This document shows positions 24,113 to 35,711 of a DNA stretch of 64,000 nt, piece by piece. A program made the position numbers and the translations under genes. Origin of the DNA: Humulus lupulus (lineage: Eukaryota; Streptophyta; Magnoliopsida; Rosales; Cannabaceae); assembly GCF_963169125.1 (NCBI RefSeq), contig NC_084798.1:175861980-175925979 (forward strand), written 5' to 3'. Each line of letters begins with the position of its first letter. The first letter of the stretch is position 1. Below the pieces are notes generated by a model. It was given only the letters and a program-made list of their open reading frames with translations. It had not been told where the DNA came from and made no database searches.

Positions 24113-24133
24113 TTTGGTGCTTTCATTGAGAGT
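24113..24133 (+). other. Primer-binding site of element B
   Basis: The sequence tttggtgctttcattgagag directly follows the LTR. The same 20 bases are found at the same place in element C, and with one change in D. TGG at the left fits pairing with a tRNA CCA end; the tRNA itself is not identified. Confidence 0.7.
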
Positions 24134-24168
24134 ACGAAATCAAGAAACACACTTTCGTCATTTTTACG

Positions 24169-26055
24169 ATGCCTCCAAAACCCAGTCAGACCAAGAAGAC
24201 TGCTCCCAGGGACTCCATAACCCAGGCTCCCATAGATCCCGTTAACGAACCTCAGGTGGAGGTTGGAGATCAACCTGATGCAAAAGATCCATAGGATGCT
24301 CACCAGGAGGAGATGGCGCAATTTCTAGCAAGGCATGAGGCCTTTGCTACAGAAATTGTCCTTTAGAGGGCAACTATGGAACGACAACGACAGAAGATCG
24401 ATGAGCAGGTCTAGAGGATGATCCATAGGGAATAGGAGGCTGACCAGAGTCACCAGGAGGCCGCTGTGGCCTTAGAGGCAGCTACTCAGTTAGCCCGAGC
24501 TAACGCTGAAGCTGTTGCTCAGGCGGTGAAGGAGGCTCAGGCCGAAGCAGCAGGAATGTGAGACCACATTAACAGGGAGTCCCAGGGGATGAGTAGGACC
24601 CCAAGGACACTCTTAGAACCACTTTCTCAGGATGAAGAGGCATAGTCTAAGACTGCCTCCTCCATGACTAAGAAGAATAACACTCCATCAAGGAGTAGGA
24701 GTATTACCAACCCAAAGGCCCCCTCCCAGGGGGACCGACGAAACAATGCCGGAGAAGAGGGTCAAACATCTGAGAGGCATGACAGGAATGGAAATGGCCA
24801 CTCCAAATCTCAAAGTCATGTAGGAGGAGAGGCTCGGGGGCCCGGTTGCACCGACAAGGGCAAGGTGGACCTACCGCCCCTACACCCTCAGTCTCGCAAG
24901 GGAGAAATCGATGAATAACACAAGTATTGTGTTCGATAGGCTGAGGAAAGATGCACGACCTCAGGATTTGAGGGAGGTCATCAATAGGAGGACCAGTGCA
25001 CTCGTTATTGCTGTTCAAGGTCTAACCAAGAAAACTTCAGATATCGATTTGGCTCATAGAAGTGGGAGCCCTTTCAATTCCAAGATCAAAGCTGCCCAAC
25101 CACCACTGAAATACAAGACCCCGAAACTTCCTACATACACTGGGAAGGAGGACCCGGTACGGCATATTGGGAAGTTCGAGGATCAGATGGAGTTACTCGG
25201 TGTGGAACATGATTATAGGTGCAGGGTATTCCCTACCACTCTCTCTAACTCAGCTCAGGAATGGTATTGGAATTTTAAACATGGATCCATCACTTCCTGG
25301 GAACAGTTCAGGAAAGAATTCTGCAAGGTCTTTAGTGCCAGGCAGATTCAACCAGTTTATGCCAATTAGTTAGCTGACATCAAGCAAGGGAATGAATCCC
25401 TGAAAGACTACATTCAAAGATTCACGAGAGAGGCAAACCGAGCGGCCACGGTAGAAGATGAAGGAAAGTTCGTTGCCGTCTCGGCAGGAATAATTTATCG
25501 TAGTCCTTTGTGGGATAGTATACATATGAACCCTATCAACACCTTGCAAGAGTTCCTAGACCATGCCAGCAAATATATGAAACTAGATGATGCTATCATG
25601 AAGGAAGAAAAAGGCATAAACCATCTGACCACTATCAAAGCGGATAAAAACGGCGCAAACCCTCAGGGCGACAGTGGGGGCAAGAGTAAGAAGAGGAATA
25701 CTTCAGGGGTGGAGCAAGGTGGAGAGAAGAAAGCTAAGTTGGCACCCACCGACAAACAAGCTAAGCATCAACCCTACCAGCCCAGGTTCACCAATTATAC
25801 CATCCTGACAACATCAAGGGCTGAGATTTACTTGGCAACATACCAGGAGGTACCATACCGAAAGCCACCCCCTTGCGCTCAGAAGGAAAGAAGGACAAGA
25901 ACAAGTTTTGTCATTTCCATAATGATTATGGGCACGACACAAACAAGTGCAAAAAATTGAAGGATGAGATAGAATTTCTTCTCTGATCAGGAAAACTCTC
26001 GAGGTACCAAGGCAAGACCGAGACCCCAAGCAGGAATCCAGAATTTCGAAGGCAC
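24169..26055 (+). pseudogene. Gag of element B
   Basis: Read from ATG at 24169 (MPPKPSQTKK). The N-terminal part is rich in Ala, Glu and Gln and broken by several TAG codons (for example in the CAG-rich stretch 24290-24470). The retrotransposon gag core lies at 24911-25600 (PPLKYKTPKLPTYTGKEDP, SITSWEQFRKEF, ESLKDYIQRFTREA). A zinc-knuckle-like C-X2-H-X4-H-X4-C follows near 25905-25955 (CHFHNDYGHDTNKC). This shows His where retroviral knuckles have the second Cys, and the same pattern occurs in element C. Frame changes and stops make it inactive. Confidence 0.8.
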
Positions 26056-28935
26056 ATGAGTCCACCACTTGAGCCGGCAGCTGTAGACTTCACACTGGAT
26101 ACCATATGTGGAGAACCCCACATAGCAGGCAACAATAACAATGCTCGTGAGCGATACGCAAGGACCCTCAAGCATGAGGTATGGGAGTTTTCCCAGTGTA
26201 TGGCAGTCGAGGAGCGGTCTCCCAAGAATCCAAAGTATGAAAGTGAATCTCTCACTTTTACAGAAGATGATGCCAGACACGTGAGGTACCCCCACAATGA
26301 CCCTCTGATCCTTACCATTCAAATCGCCAATGCTCGAGTGAAGAGATGCTTGGTGGATACGGGAAGCTTGGTAGATATCATCTACAAATCATCCCTCGAG
26401 AAAATGAAGCTCACAGTCATGGACCTGACACTGTGTTCTCAAGTGATATATGGGTTCACGGGAGAATGCCTAGCACTAGCAAGAACGATTAAACTAGCAG
26501 TCACATTGGGGGATGCCCCCAGGCACGAGACTGTGATGACAGAGTTCCAGGTGGTAGATTTCTCATCGGCTTACAATGTGGTACTCGGGAGACCCCTCCT
26601 CATGGCATTACACGCAGCAGTATCTACCTGGCATCTATCTTTGAAGTTCCCCACTAGCGCAGGGAAAGGATACGTACAGGGTAACCAAAGGGAGGCACGA
26701 GAATGCTACAATGTGTTGGTGGCCAAGGCAAGAAAGGACCATGCGTAAACAACATGATAGTAACCTGCTGCGAAGAAAGTGGAGGAACTGATGAGGTTGT
26801 CGAGGGATCCTTTTAACAAAGATTTGTTATTATGGCAAGTTTCCCAAAGCGAAGGAAACGAAATTGATCCTCGCTTTGGGGATGAAGTTATAAGGGTAGG
26901 ACCCGTCGAAGATCTTGACGAAGTCCTACTGGATGAGGAGGACCCGATTAGAGTAATCAAAGTCGGGAAGGAGTTAAAGGTGGAAATCAAAGCACGATTG
27001 GTGGAGTTTTTGAAGAAAAACCAGATGTCTTTGCCTGGCAACATAAGGACATCGTTGGAATTTCACTATCCGTAATAAGTCATGTCCTCAATATAGACAA
27101 GAACTACCCACCAGTACAACAAAAAAGGAGACTGTTTGAAAAGGACCGATCTCAAGCCCTGAAGGAGGAGGTCGAGTGGCTCAGGGAAAACGGTTTTATA
27201 AGGGAGGCCTACTACCCTGATTGGGTATCAAACCCCGTGTTGGTCCCAAAACCAAACGGGAAGTGGAGGACCTGCGTGGAATTCACAGATCTGAACAAGG
27301 CCTGCCCTAAAGACTGTTTCCCAATACCCAGAATAGACCAACTGGTCGATGCAACGAAAAGACATGAAATACTCTCATTCATGGATGCCTATTCCGGGTA
27401 TAATCAAATAAGTATGTACCCTCCCGACGAGGAACATATCAGCTTCTGGACAGACAAGGGATTGTACTGTTATAAGGTGATGCCATTCTGCTTGAAGAAC
27501 GCAGGAGCCACCTACCAGTGTTTAGTGAATGGCATGTTTTGAGACTTTATCAAAAAAAATAGGGAGGTATACGTCGATGACATGTTGGTCAAGTCCAAAG
27601 AAGCTGGAGGGCATGTTCAAGACTTGGAGGAATGCTTTGCAATACTTAGAAAGTATAGCATGAAGCTAAACCCTCTCAAGTGCTCGTTTGGAGTTGGTTC
27701 TGGTAAGTTTCTCGGATACATAGTCAATTCACGTGGAATCAAGGATAACCCTGAGAAGATCAAAGCATTTATCAACATGAAGTCGCCTACCACAATCAAA
27801 GAAGTGCAAAGCTTAACCGGGAGAGTAGCTGCCCTCAGTAGGTTCATATCAAAGTCTACGAAAAAATGTGTCCTTTCTTTAACTTACTAAGGGGCAGCAA
27901 GAAGATCCAATGGACCGAGGACAATGAGGAGGCTTTCGAAGCCCTGAAGGAACACCTAGCCCAACCTCCCGTCCTAGCGAAGCCAATATATGGTGAAGTA
28001 TTATTCAACTATTTGGTAATTACCGAGCATGCAATCAGTGCAGCTTTGAAAAAGGAAGAGAATAGGGTACAACACCCTGTATACTATATCAGTAAAAGGC
28101 TAGTAGGTGCGGAATCTAGGTATCCCCCTCTTGAAAAACTAGCCTATTGTTTAGTAATTACCTCTCGAAAGTTATGTCCATATTTCCAAGCTCACTCGAT
28201 CCAAATCTTGACCGATCAACCGCTAAGACAGGTTCTTTGGAAACAGAGGCCTTGGGACGATTACTCAAGTGGGCAGTTGAACTAGGATAGTTTGATATCA
28301 CTTATCATTCGAGAATGGCGATAAAAGGAAAAACATCGGCAGACTTCATAGTTGAAGGCACCAACCTTGAAGACCCTTCCTACCAATCGGACAATGGAGA
28401 TACCGAGAAGGAAGGAGATACTCCTGTGTGGAAGCTATATGTTGATGGAGCATCTAATGAACATAACTCAGGCGCAGGAATCATACTGATCACTTTGAAG
28501 AATCATCGAATCCATTGCGCTCTCAGATTTGGATTTAGCGCTTCAAACAACGAGGTTGAGTATGAGGCATTATTTGTAGGATTACGCTTGTCTCGGGATT
28601 TGCATGCACAGTCCCTGGAGATATTCAGCGATTCCCATCTAGTAGTGTACCAGGTACTGGGGGAGTATCAAGCCAAGGGACTTAGGATGGTGTAGTACCT
28701 GAACAAGGTGACAGACTTGTTGACATAGTTCAAGAGATACTCGATTACACAAGTCCCGATGGAGCAGAATGCTAATGCTGATGCCTTAGCCAAGCTTGCC
28801 AGTGCCAAAGATGTGAACACCCTGAATGTCGTTTCCATCGAATCCTTGGCGGAAAGAAGCATAGTCGAGCAGGAGGCAAATGTATTATTCTCGAATAAGC
28901 ATTGTAACAACCATTGTGCTTCAATGAATGAATGA
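26056..28935 (+). pseudogene. Protease-RT-RNase H-second RNase H of element B, integrase absent
   Basis: The aspartic protease is in the open stretch 26056-26748, with VDTGSLVDIIYKSSLEKM at about 26350 and LGRPLL near 26585. Reverse transcriptase runs from about 27190 (YPDWVSNPVLVPKPNGKWR) with an intact YVDD at 27570-27581, though a TGA at 27540-27542 precedes it. RNase H one runs 27866-28285 and the second, of the kind found in the Tat lineage, 28315-28800 (LYVDGASNEHNSGAGIILIT). After ADALAKLASAKDVNTLNVV the text departs from element C and stops at 28933-28935. No HHCC or DDE integrase region occurs anywhere before the 3' LTR. Confidence 0.85.
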
Positions 28936-29014
28936 ATTGAATTTCTTAAGTTTCACTTAATTCTTTAAATTTCTTTCAACGAAGGACTTGTCCTTTAGAC
29001 CTGTCAACTCAATT

Positions 29015-29770
29015 GGATCATGTTCGTTCTTGGTTCTTGAGGAGCCTATTGACCCATACGATCCACATGAGAGATGGTCTGAGGACCTTGTTGCCAAATA
29101 TTGGATCATGTTCGATTCTGGTCCTTGAGGGACCTATTGACCCATGCGATCCACACGAGAGACGGTCCAAGGACCTTGTCGCCAAATATTATATCATGTT
29201 CAATTCTGGTCCTTGAGGGACCTATCGACCCATACGATCCAAACGAGAGACAGGTCCTAGGACCTTGTCGCCAAATATTGGATCATGTTCGATTCTGGTC
29301 CTTGAGGGACCTATCGACCCATACGATCAAAACGAGGGACAGGTCCTAGGACCTTGTCGCCCAAATATGGGATCATGTTTGATTCTGGTCCTTGAGGGAC
29401 CTATCGACCCATACGATCCAAATGAGAGATAGGTCCTAGGACCTTGTTGCCAAATATTGGATCATGTTCGATTCTGGTCCTTGAGAGGCCTATCGACCCA
29501 TACGATCCAAACAAGAGACAGGTCCTAGGATCTTGTCACCCAAATATTGGATCATTTTTTATTCTGGTCATTGAGGGACCTATCGACTCATACGATCCAA
29601 ACAAGAGACTAGTCCGAGGACCTTGTCGCCAACTATTTGATCACGTTCGATCTTGGTTCTTAAGGAACCTATCGACCTATACGATCAACAAAAGAGACTG
29701 GTCCGAGGACCAGTCACCATTATCAGATAATCATCAAATCTGGTCCTTGAGGGACCAATCGATAATTTGA
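29015..29770 (+). repeat. Tandem repeat array, 88-90 bp unit, about 8 copies (element B)
   Basis: Units beginning ggatcatgttcgattctgg start near 29015, 29103, 29191, 29280, 29370, 29459, 29549 and 29638. Each contains ccttgagggacctatcgac, ccatacgatcc and gaccttgtcgcc. The last unit is partial. Several open frames on the plus strand merely follow the repeat. It sits where the integrase and 3' UTR would be. Confidence 0.92.
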
Positions 29771-30569
29771 TCTAAGACTCCTTACAGGCTCGATTAGCCC
29801 ACCTAGCTTCGGTTGGTCCAACTTAGACATTTCTGTCTACAATCATTATAACGATTACGCGAGAGATTACGTAATTCGTGATCAACACTTGCTACACAAT
29901 CTGCATTTGTGTATAGGTATCATTACTACTGAGTATGAAACCATCACCCGACTACCAATGAGGGACAAGAATTTGTTGCTTGCATCATTGTGTGAAAAGG
30001 ATAGTACCATGTGTCTAACGTTCGAAGCAAGGCATGGTCAAGTAGCAAGTGACCAAGGCTTTTAAACCCATGATCACTTAGGGGCATATAGTACATACCG
30101 ATCGGGGTATACATAAGAAATGAGAGCGTGACCTTAAGTACTAAGCAAACTCAAGTTTTTCTAGGACATTTGTTCAACATATGTTCCGAAAGTGCAAAAA
30201 ATAAAAACAAAAAAGGCATTGGTAGCGAGATTCCTAACCATGTCTCTTATGGGCTGGTCAGCTAGTCTATCAACCCTATAAGGTGGTCGGCCTATCACCC
30301 ATGGGGTGGTCGACCTGACCGTTTTGTTCATGGTACTTGGTGAAGTATTGTACTACTCACATTACCATGGTTGTTAGCATGAAAAACATAAAAGAGTAAG
30401 GTTAGTATGGCACGCAAAGTACATGTGTTCAGAGTATACTGATACCTGAACCAATGAGGGTTGTGAGTTGATATACTTAGTAAGCATTGGAAATTAAAAT
30501 TTTCAATCAATACACTGAGTACTGATAACAAAAAAGCATAAAGGCATAAAATGTCATATGTAAAAATTA
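29771..30569. other. Non-coding part of element B
   Basis: No gene recognised. A few ggtggtcggcct motifs appear around 30250-30320, the same motif as in the LTRs of this element. Confidence 0.4.
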
Positions 30570-31175
30570 TCAAGTACAAGGTGCCCCACCAATGGCATGA
30601 AAGGAAAGACAGAATAAAAGACTAAGAGAAGAATAACTAGGGTGAGGAGTACCATCTGAAAGACCACCTTGAGCCTCAGCAGCCTCACGAACCAGACACT
30701 TTCTAAGCTCCCTCGCTCGCGTCTTCTCGGGAAGGAAATACAAGTTCAGATCTTTGTTGAACTTCCAGATCAAGTAGAAGCAAGAGAAAGTTATCTGTGA
30801 ATACTCCCCTCGAGCCTTGTCCTGAGCAGCTTTGACCTCTTGCTCCTTCTTGACAAGAAAATCCTTCCGCAATTGGCCCATGTCGACAATCAACTTCTCT
30901 TTCTTAGCTTCAGACTATTGGAGCTGATTGGCAAGTTCCCTCTCCATTTGGGTTATCTTAGAAGTCAACTCGGTCACTTCTTTCTATTTGAGCTCCACGG
31001 TACTACGAAGGGTGTTGATCTCTTCATCCTTTGAGGCAATGTCGGCATCCCTAGAGTCGAGAATGCGCCTAAGGTCTAGTACCTCATGGTGGACAGCTTC
31101 AAGATCAAAACGAAGCTCCCTACCACAGACCAGATAGGCCAGTAGCTGGGGGCATATCCATGAACTAAGGAGCAA
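30570..31175 (-). pseudogene. Remnant of the antisense gene of element B (coiled coil)
   Basis: Minus-strand reading at 31175-30984 gives ELRFDLEAVHHEVLDLRRIL and a heptad-like Leu/Ile/Glu/Lys pattern that predicts a coiled coil. A second piece at 30893-30570 is Lys/Glu-rich (EQEVKAAQDKARGEYSQ) and ends in a short hydrophobic tail. The position and character match the C-terminal part of the antisense gene in elements A and C. I find no trace of the N-terminal gypsy-type transposon domain here; 31176-32030 instead holds scattered ggtcggcct motifs. Probably a deletion derivative. Confidence 0.5.
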
Positions 31176-32029
31176 ATATGAAGAAATCAGGAGAAAAAAT
31201 CTATATAGGGGTCAGCCTAGTGAGACTAAGATCAGGTTGACCACCATAGGACTCCCCTAGACTTGGGAAAATCGATCGAAGTCTCAAAGTAGGGGTTGGC
31301 CTAGTGGAACTAAGCCTAGGCCGACCACCTTGAGTCGTGAGCTTACAAAACATAAAAGAAAAGACCTAGGTGATTGGCCTTGGCCTAGGCTGGCCACCCT
31401 AGCATATTGGAGACCCAATAACTGCAAAAAAATTAAAAGACTAGGTTGTTGACCTAGGCTTAGGCCGACCACCCCAAGGATTGAAGAACGCTTTGGCACA
31501 TCAAGGAGACAAAGAGGTGCTAAGGTGGTCGGCCTACCACCTTAGGCTGACCACCCTGAGGATTTAGGCTTCAGAAAAAACCACAAAATTGGGCATAAGT
31601 GGTCGGCCTACCAACTTAGGCCGAACACCCCAGGGAAGCAATCCTCAAGAGAGTGCTAGAGAACCGTTTAAGTCTCCAAAAAGTAATTTTTACAGTACAA
31701 GAAGAAGCCAAGAGGTACTCAGCCCATGATTGGGTGCCATGGAAGTGCTCTGCCAGAACCTAATCCTATCCCTGGAAATCGTAGGTACTAGGGTTTGGAG
31801 TCCCAAAAGTTGCCACGATTAGTGAGTGGTCGGCCTAGGGTTTGGCATCCCTGGAATTCGCCCAGTCTAGGGTTTATAACCCTGGAAATCGCCTAGACTA
31901 AGGAATTTTACAGAGAAATCTTTGTTCAAGAACTGGAGAGATTAGGCTTGGAATCTGTTTGAGAGTGGCACATAGAGCAAAATGAGGAGAGAGGATCTAC
32001 TTATAACCTCTTAGGCAGACAATATAATT
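31176..32029. repeat. Region of dispersed GGTCGGCCT motifs (element B)
   Basis: At least seven copies of gg-cggcct or its complement aggccgaccacc lie between about 31290 and 31840, in both orientations and unevenly spaced. The same motif is in both LTRs of this element and near 30250. No reading frame is convincing. A minus-strand ttataagtag near 32010 could be the antisense TATA box. Confidence 0.5.
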
Positions 32030-32430
32030 TTAGGAATTCAAATTACCTTGAAAAATATTTAGTATGGTTAAAATTTCAAATTCCTTGAAAAATATATGGT
32101 ATGTTTAGGAATTCAAATTCCTTGAAAAATATATTATATTTTTAGGAATTAAAATTCCTTGAAAAATATTTTGTATTTTTAGGAATTAATATTCTTGAAA
32201 AATACATTATATTTTTAGGACTTAAAACTCATTGAAAAATATATTATATTTTTAGGACATCAAATTTCCTTGAAAAATAAATTGGATTTTTAGGAAATTA
32301 ATTTTCCTTAAAAAACCTAATTATTTTTAGGAATTACAATTTCCTTGAAAAATAGACTGGATTTTTAGGAAATTAATCTTCCTTGAAAATCCTAATTATT
32401 TTTAGGAATTACTAATTATCCCTGAAAAAT
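32030..32430. repeat. Short tandem repeat, about 37 bp unit, roughly 11 copies
   Basis: The core ttaggaatt ... aattccttgaaaaatat is repeated with drift. Each unit contains the inverted pair aggaatt/aattcct, so single strands could fold into a row of small hairpins. It lies just before the polypurine tract of element B. Confidence 0.8.
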
Positions 32431-32564
32431 TCGTACCGAGCAAAGTATCAATAGTAAAAAGTACTATGTAATTGTCCCGAGGGACTTGACTATCTAAGTA
32501 CTGCTACGGTATGTTTCTCGGGCCTGGATCAAGTTTACCATAATGTTGAGTACATTGCAATAAA

Positions 32565-32578
32565 CTTGGGGGGGCAAA
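32565..32578 (+). other. Polypurine tract of element B
   Basis: The run ttgggggggcaaa precedes the 3' LTR start TGTTATCC. It is nearly the same as the tract of element A (7143-7156). Confidence 0.8.
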
Positions 32579-33576
32579 TGTTATCCCTAAAAATTACGAG
32601 GATGATGTGGCGAATGAGAATGTGACACATGACATCACAAATCAGGGAAAACAAAGTATTGAGAAAAGACCGGCGGGAAAAAAATATAGGTCTAGGACCA
32701 AGACAATACCCCCTAGGAGTGGTCGGCCCAGGCAGGCCTTATACCCCCTAGGGGTGGTCGGCCCAAGCAGGCCCTATACCCCCTGGGGGTGGTCAGCCCA
32801 AGCAGGCCCTATGCCCCTAGGGATGGCCGGCTCAACATGCCCAAGGACCTTAGGGATAGTCGGCCTGACCCTATCTTCCATTGGGTGGTCGGCCTAAACC
32901 CCCAAGTACACTTCACTAAGAAATAATCATTTTTAAAAAAATTGAGATCAATAGGCCTAACACTCCGAAGATCAACGGGCCTAGCACCCAGAGGATCAAC
33001 AGGTCCAGCACCTAGAAGGTCATAGGTCCAGCACTCAAGCTTTAGTCGTCGCACCTAGCACCTAAGTCTCATATGCCAACAGAGACTTAGTATCTCCCAG
33101 AAGTTTCTATCGTGAATTATCAACCACGATCCAGAGAAGACAACAGGAAGACCCACAATCTCATAATCATGGGAAGGTGGACACGTATCTCTACTCACCG
33201 TGATCATGTACCAAACCACGATCCCAGTATCACTGGTCGTGTAATAGCTCCTGGGTACTATAAATAAAGGACCCAGGACTTCATTAAAGGGGTCTTTTTG
33301 GCTGGAGGTCTTTTTTGCTGAGAGTTATTTTGGCTGGAATTCTGGGCAAGTGAGAAACAAGTAAACACTTTTGTTCATCATTGCAATTGTCGAGAGACTC
33401 AATACTAAAAGCTAAGTGGATTAGCTTATTACTGTTCATCTGAACAGGGCTGAACCACTATAAAATTTCGGTGTGTTTATTTAAGATAATCATATTATGT
33501 CATTTATATTACTTATTCCATTCAAAAGGTGTTGTATATTGTACATACGACCGTTGGCCAATTTCACAGGTCAACA
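32579..33576 (+). repeat. 3' LTR of element B (998 bp)
   Basis: It matches the 5' LTR with scattered substitutions and several small indels. It has one more copy of the ccctaggggtggtcggcccaag repeat than the 5' LTR near 32790. It ends GGTCAACA, followed by the ctttg duplication. Confidence 0.9.
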
Positions 33577-35424
33577 CTTTGTGTGTCCTAAAAGAAATTC
33601 TTTAAGGACTCTCAACGAGTGTCCTAAAAAGTCCAGGTACTTTTGTTAAAAAAAAATTAAAACTTTTAGGACACACATAAGTTTTTAGGGCTTGCTTTGC
33701 ATGTCCTAAAAGAAATTCTTTAAGAACTCTCAATGAGTGTCGTAAAAAGTCCAGGAATTCACGAGCCCTAAAAGTCCAAGAGATGTTTTTAGGGCTTTCA
33801 TCTAGGTGAGTGCCCTAAAAAAGTGTCCTAAAAACATGTTTTTGTAGTAGTGGGATATTATCCTCTTTGAACCCAGAAGTCATGGCACAAATTGTTGGCC
33901 ACACCACATCTGTCAGTGCCTGGAATGCTCTTCTTCGTTCTTTTTCAGGGGTTTCACAAGCATGAATCCCCCAGCTCCGCCTACAACTTCAAACTACAAA
34001 GAAAGGTTCCATGAATATGATGCAATATATCATGAAAGTTAAAAGTCTTGTTGATTGGCTTGTTGTTGCTAATGAACCTGTGTCTACCAAAGATCATGTT
34101 CCGTATCTTTTAGCTAGTCTTGGACCCGAATATAACTCATTTTTTGTGTCTTTAACCACAAATACTAATCCCATTACGATTGATGATATTACTAGCATGT
34201 TATTCCCCATGAAGTCCGATTGGAAAATCAACATTTGGAGGAATCACATATTGTTTCTGCCAACATTGTTGCAAAAACTCATAATTCCGCTAGAAATTTT
34301 TTCCACCCTACTCATAATTGTAGCACTAGATATAACAGTGGCTTCTCTCACTCATCTCAGAACAAATCTATCCCAAATAGGTCCAATGTAGAACCTAGAG
34401 CCTCATGTCAATTGTGTGGAAAACAAGGTCACTTAGCCTATCAATGCTTCCGTCGTTTTGACCCTAATATTCAAGGTCCACCACCTTGTCAAGGTCCTCA
34501 AGCCATGATAGCAACTCAGTCTCAACCTTAAGATGATCCATGGATTCTTGATTCTGGTGCAACACATCACTTCACCGATCAGTTGTAAAATCTTGTTGTT
34601 TCCACTCCTTACAATGCTGATGACAAAGTGATTGATGGTAACAGTTGCAATCTCCCTATTAATCATTCTGGTTCTTGTTCTTCATCTCATAAAACTCTAC
34701 TTTCTATCTTAATAATATTTTCATGTTCCTTATATGAAATCTAACCTTATTAGTTTTTCTAAATTTTGCTCGGATAATATTGTCATTGTTGAGTTTTTTA
34801 CTAATTATTTTCTTGTGAAGGACCTTCAATCGAGGAAGCTCCTCCATCAAGGGATGCTTGATGGTGGTCTTTATACTCTTCAAGTTGCTAAAGCTCATTT
34901 ATGTTCATCTAACTATCATGCATCTTCTTTGTTGAAAAAAACTTCTACTTTTTCTGCTCATTGTAATAGCAATAAAACTATGCTTTTTGACATTTGGCAT
35001 GCCCATTTGGGTCATGCTCATTCACAAATTTTTTCTAGAGTTTTAAACTCTTATAATATTTCACATACAAAAAATAAATTTTCTATCTTTTCTTCTTGTC
35101 AATTTGGTAAAAATCACAAATTGTCATTTCCTATTTCTTCTTCTAGAGCAACTAATCCTATTGATTTAATTTATTCAGACTTATGGGGTGCTAAATTATA
35201 ACCTGATGGAAATAGATATTATATTCTTTTTGTTGATGATTACTCTTGATTTTCATAGTTAAATCCCTTACAGCTAAAAAGTCAAGCTTTATCTACATTC
35301 CAAACATTTAAGAAACCTGTTGAAAATCAATTTTCCACTACTATCAAAAGTTTCCAAAGTGGTGAAGAAAGGGAATAAAAATATTTTATTCCTTTTCTTC
35401 AACAAAATGGTATTGAAATAAGAA

Positions 35425-35665
35425 AATAACAAACTCTAATTCTCTAATAATCATGCTTATGACAAGTGTCATATTCTTATTGGCTCTATCTAAACCTTAT
35501 GTTATAATAAATAATACACCTAGGACCAACAACATTAATCAAACCTTATGTTATAATTAATATTCTTAAACTATAGGTTAAACTTATAAAATTCATAACT
35601 ATTGCTATGAGTTTCCAACTAAGTCCCAACTTGAACCAAAATCCACGGAATCTAACATACTACAA

Positions 35666-35711
<46 letters not shown>

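Larger units (their letters stand above)
23120..33581 (+). mobile_element. Tat-lineage Ty3/gypsy retrotransposon B (nested in CACTA)
   Basis: LTRs at 23125-24111 and 32579-33576 are flanked by ctttg at 23120-23124 and 33577-33581, a perfect 5-bp target duplication. The element proper is 10,452 bp. It holds gag, protease, reverse transcriptase and two RNase H domains, but no integrase; an 89-bp tandem array and a reduced antisense gene follow. Confidence 0.92.
22306..33852. mobile_element. Non-autonomous CACTA element I carrying a nested gypsy element
   Basis: The ends are CACTACTATAAAAAATG at 22306 and, in inverse, CATGTTTTTGTAGTAGTG ending at 33852: an inverted repeat of about 27 bp reading on to TTTTTAGGAC. 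The flanking triplets are ggc (22303-22305) and gga (33853-33855); the interrupted copia gag shows that gga was the original, so this is a 3-bp duplication with one later change. Sub-terminal copies of gtcctaaaa fill the right arm (33582-33852). Without the nested gypsy element the transposon is about 1.09 kb and has no transposase gene, so it depended on another CACTA element. Confidence 0.9.

Noticed and set aside
29013..29349. Repeating plus-strand proteins (FDHVRSW-like)
   Set aside because: They arise because the tandem unit is close to a multiple of three; no start, domain or conservation beyond the repeat.
29015..29770. CRISPR-like regular repeats
   Set aside because: Whole 88-90 bp units repeat end to end with no unique spacers, in a plant retrotransposon; it is a plain tandem array.
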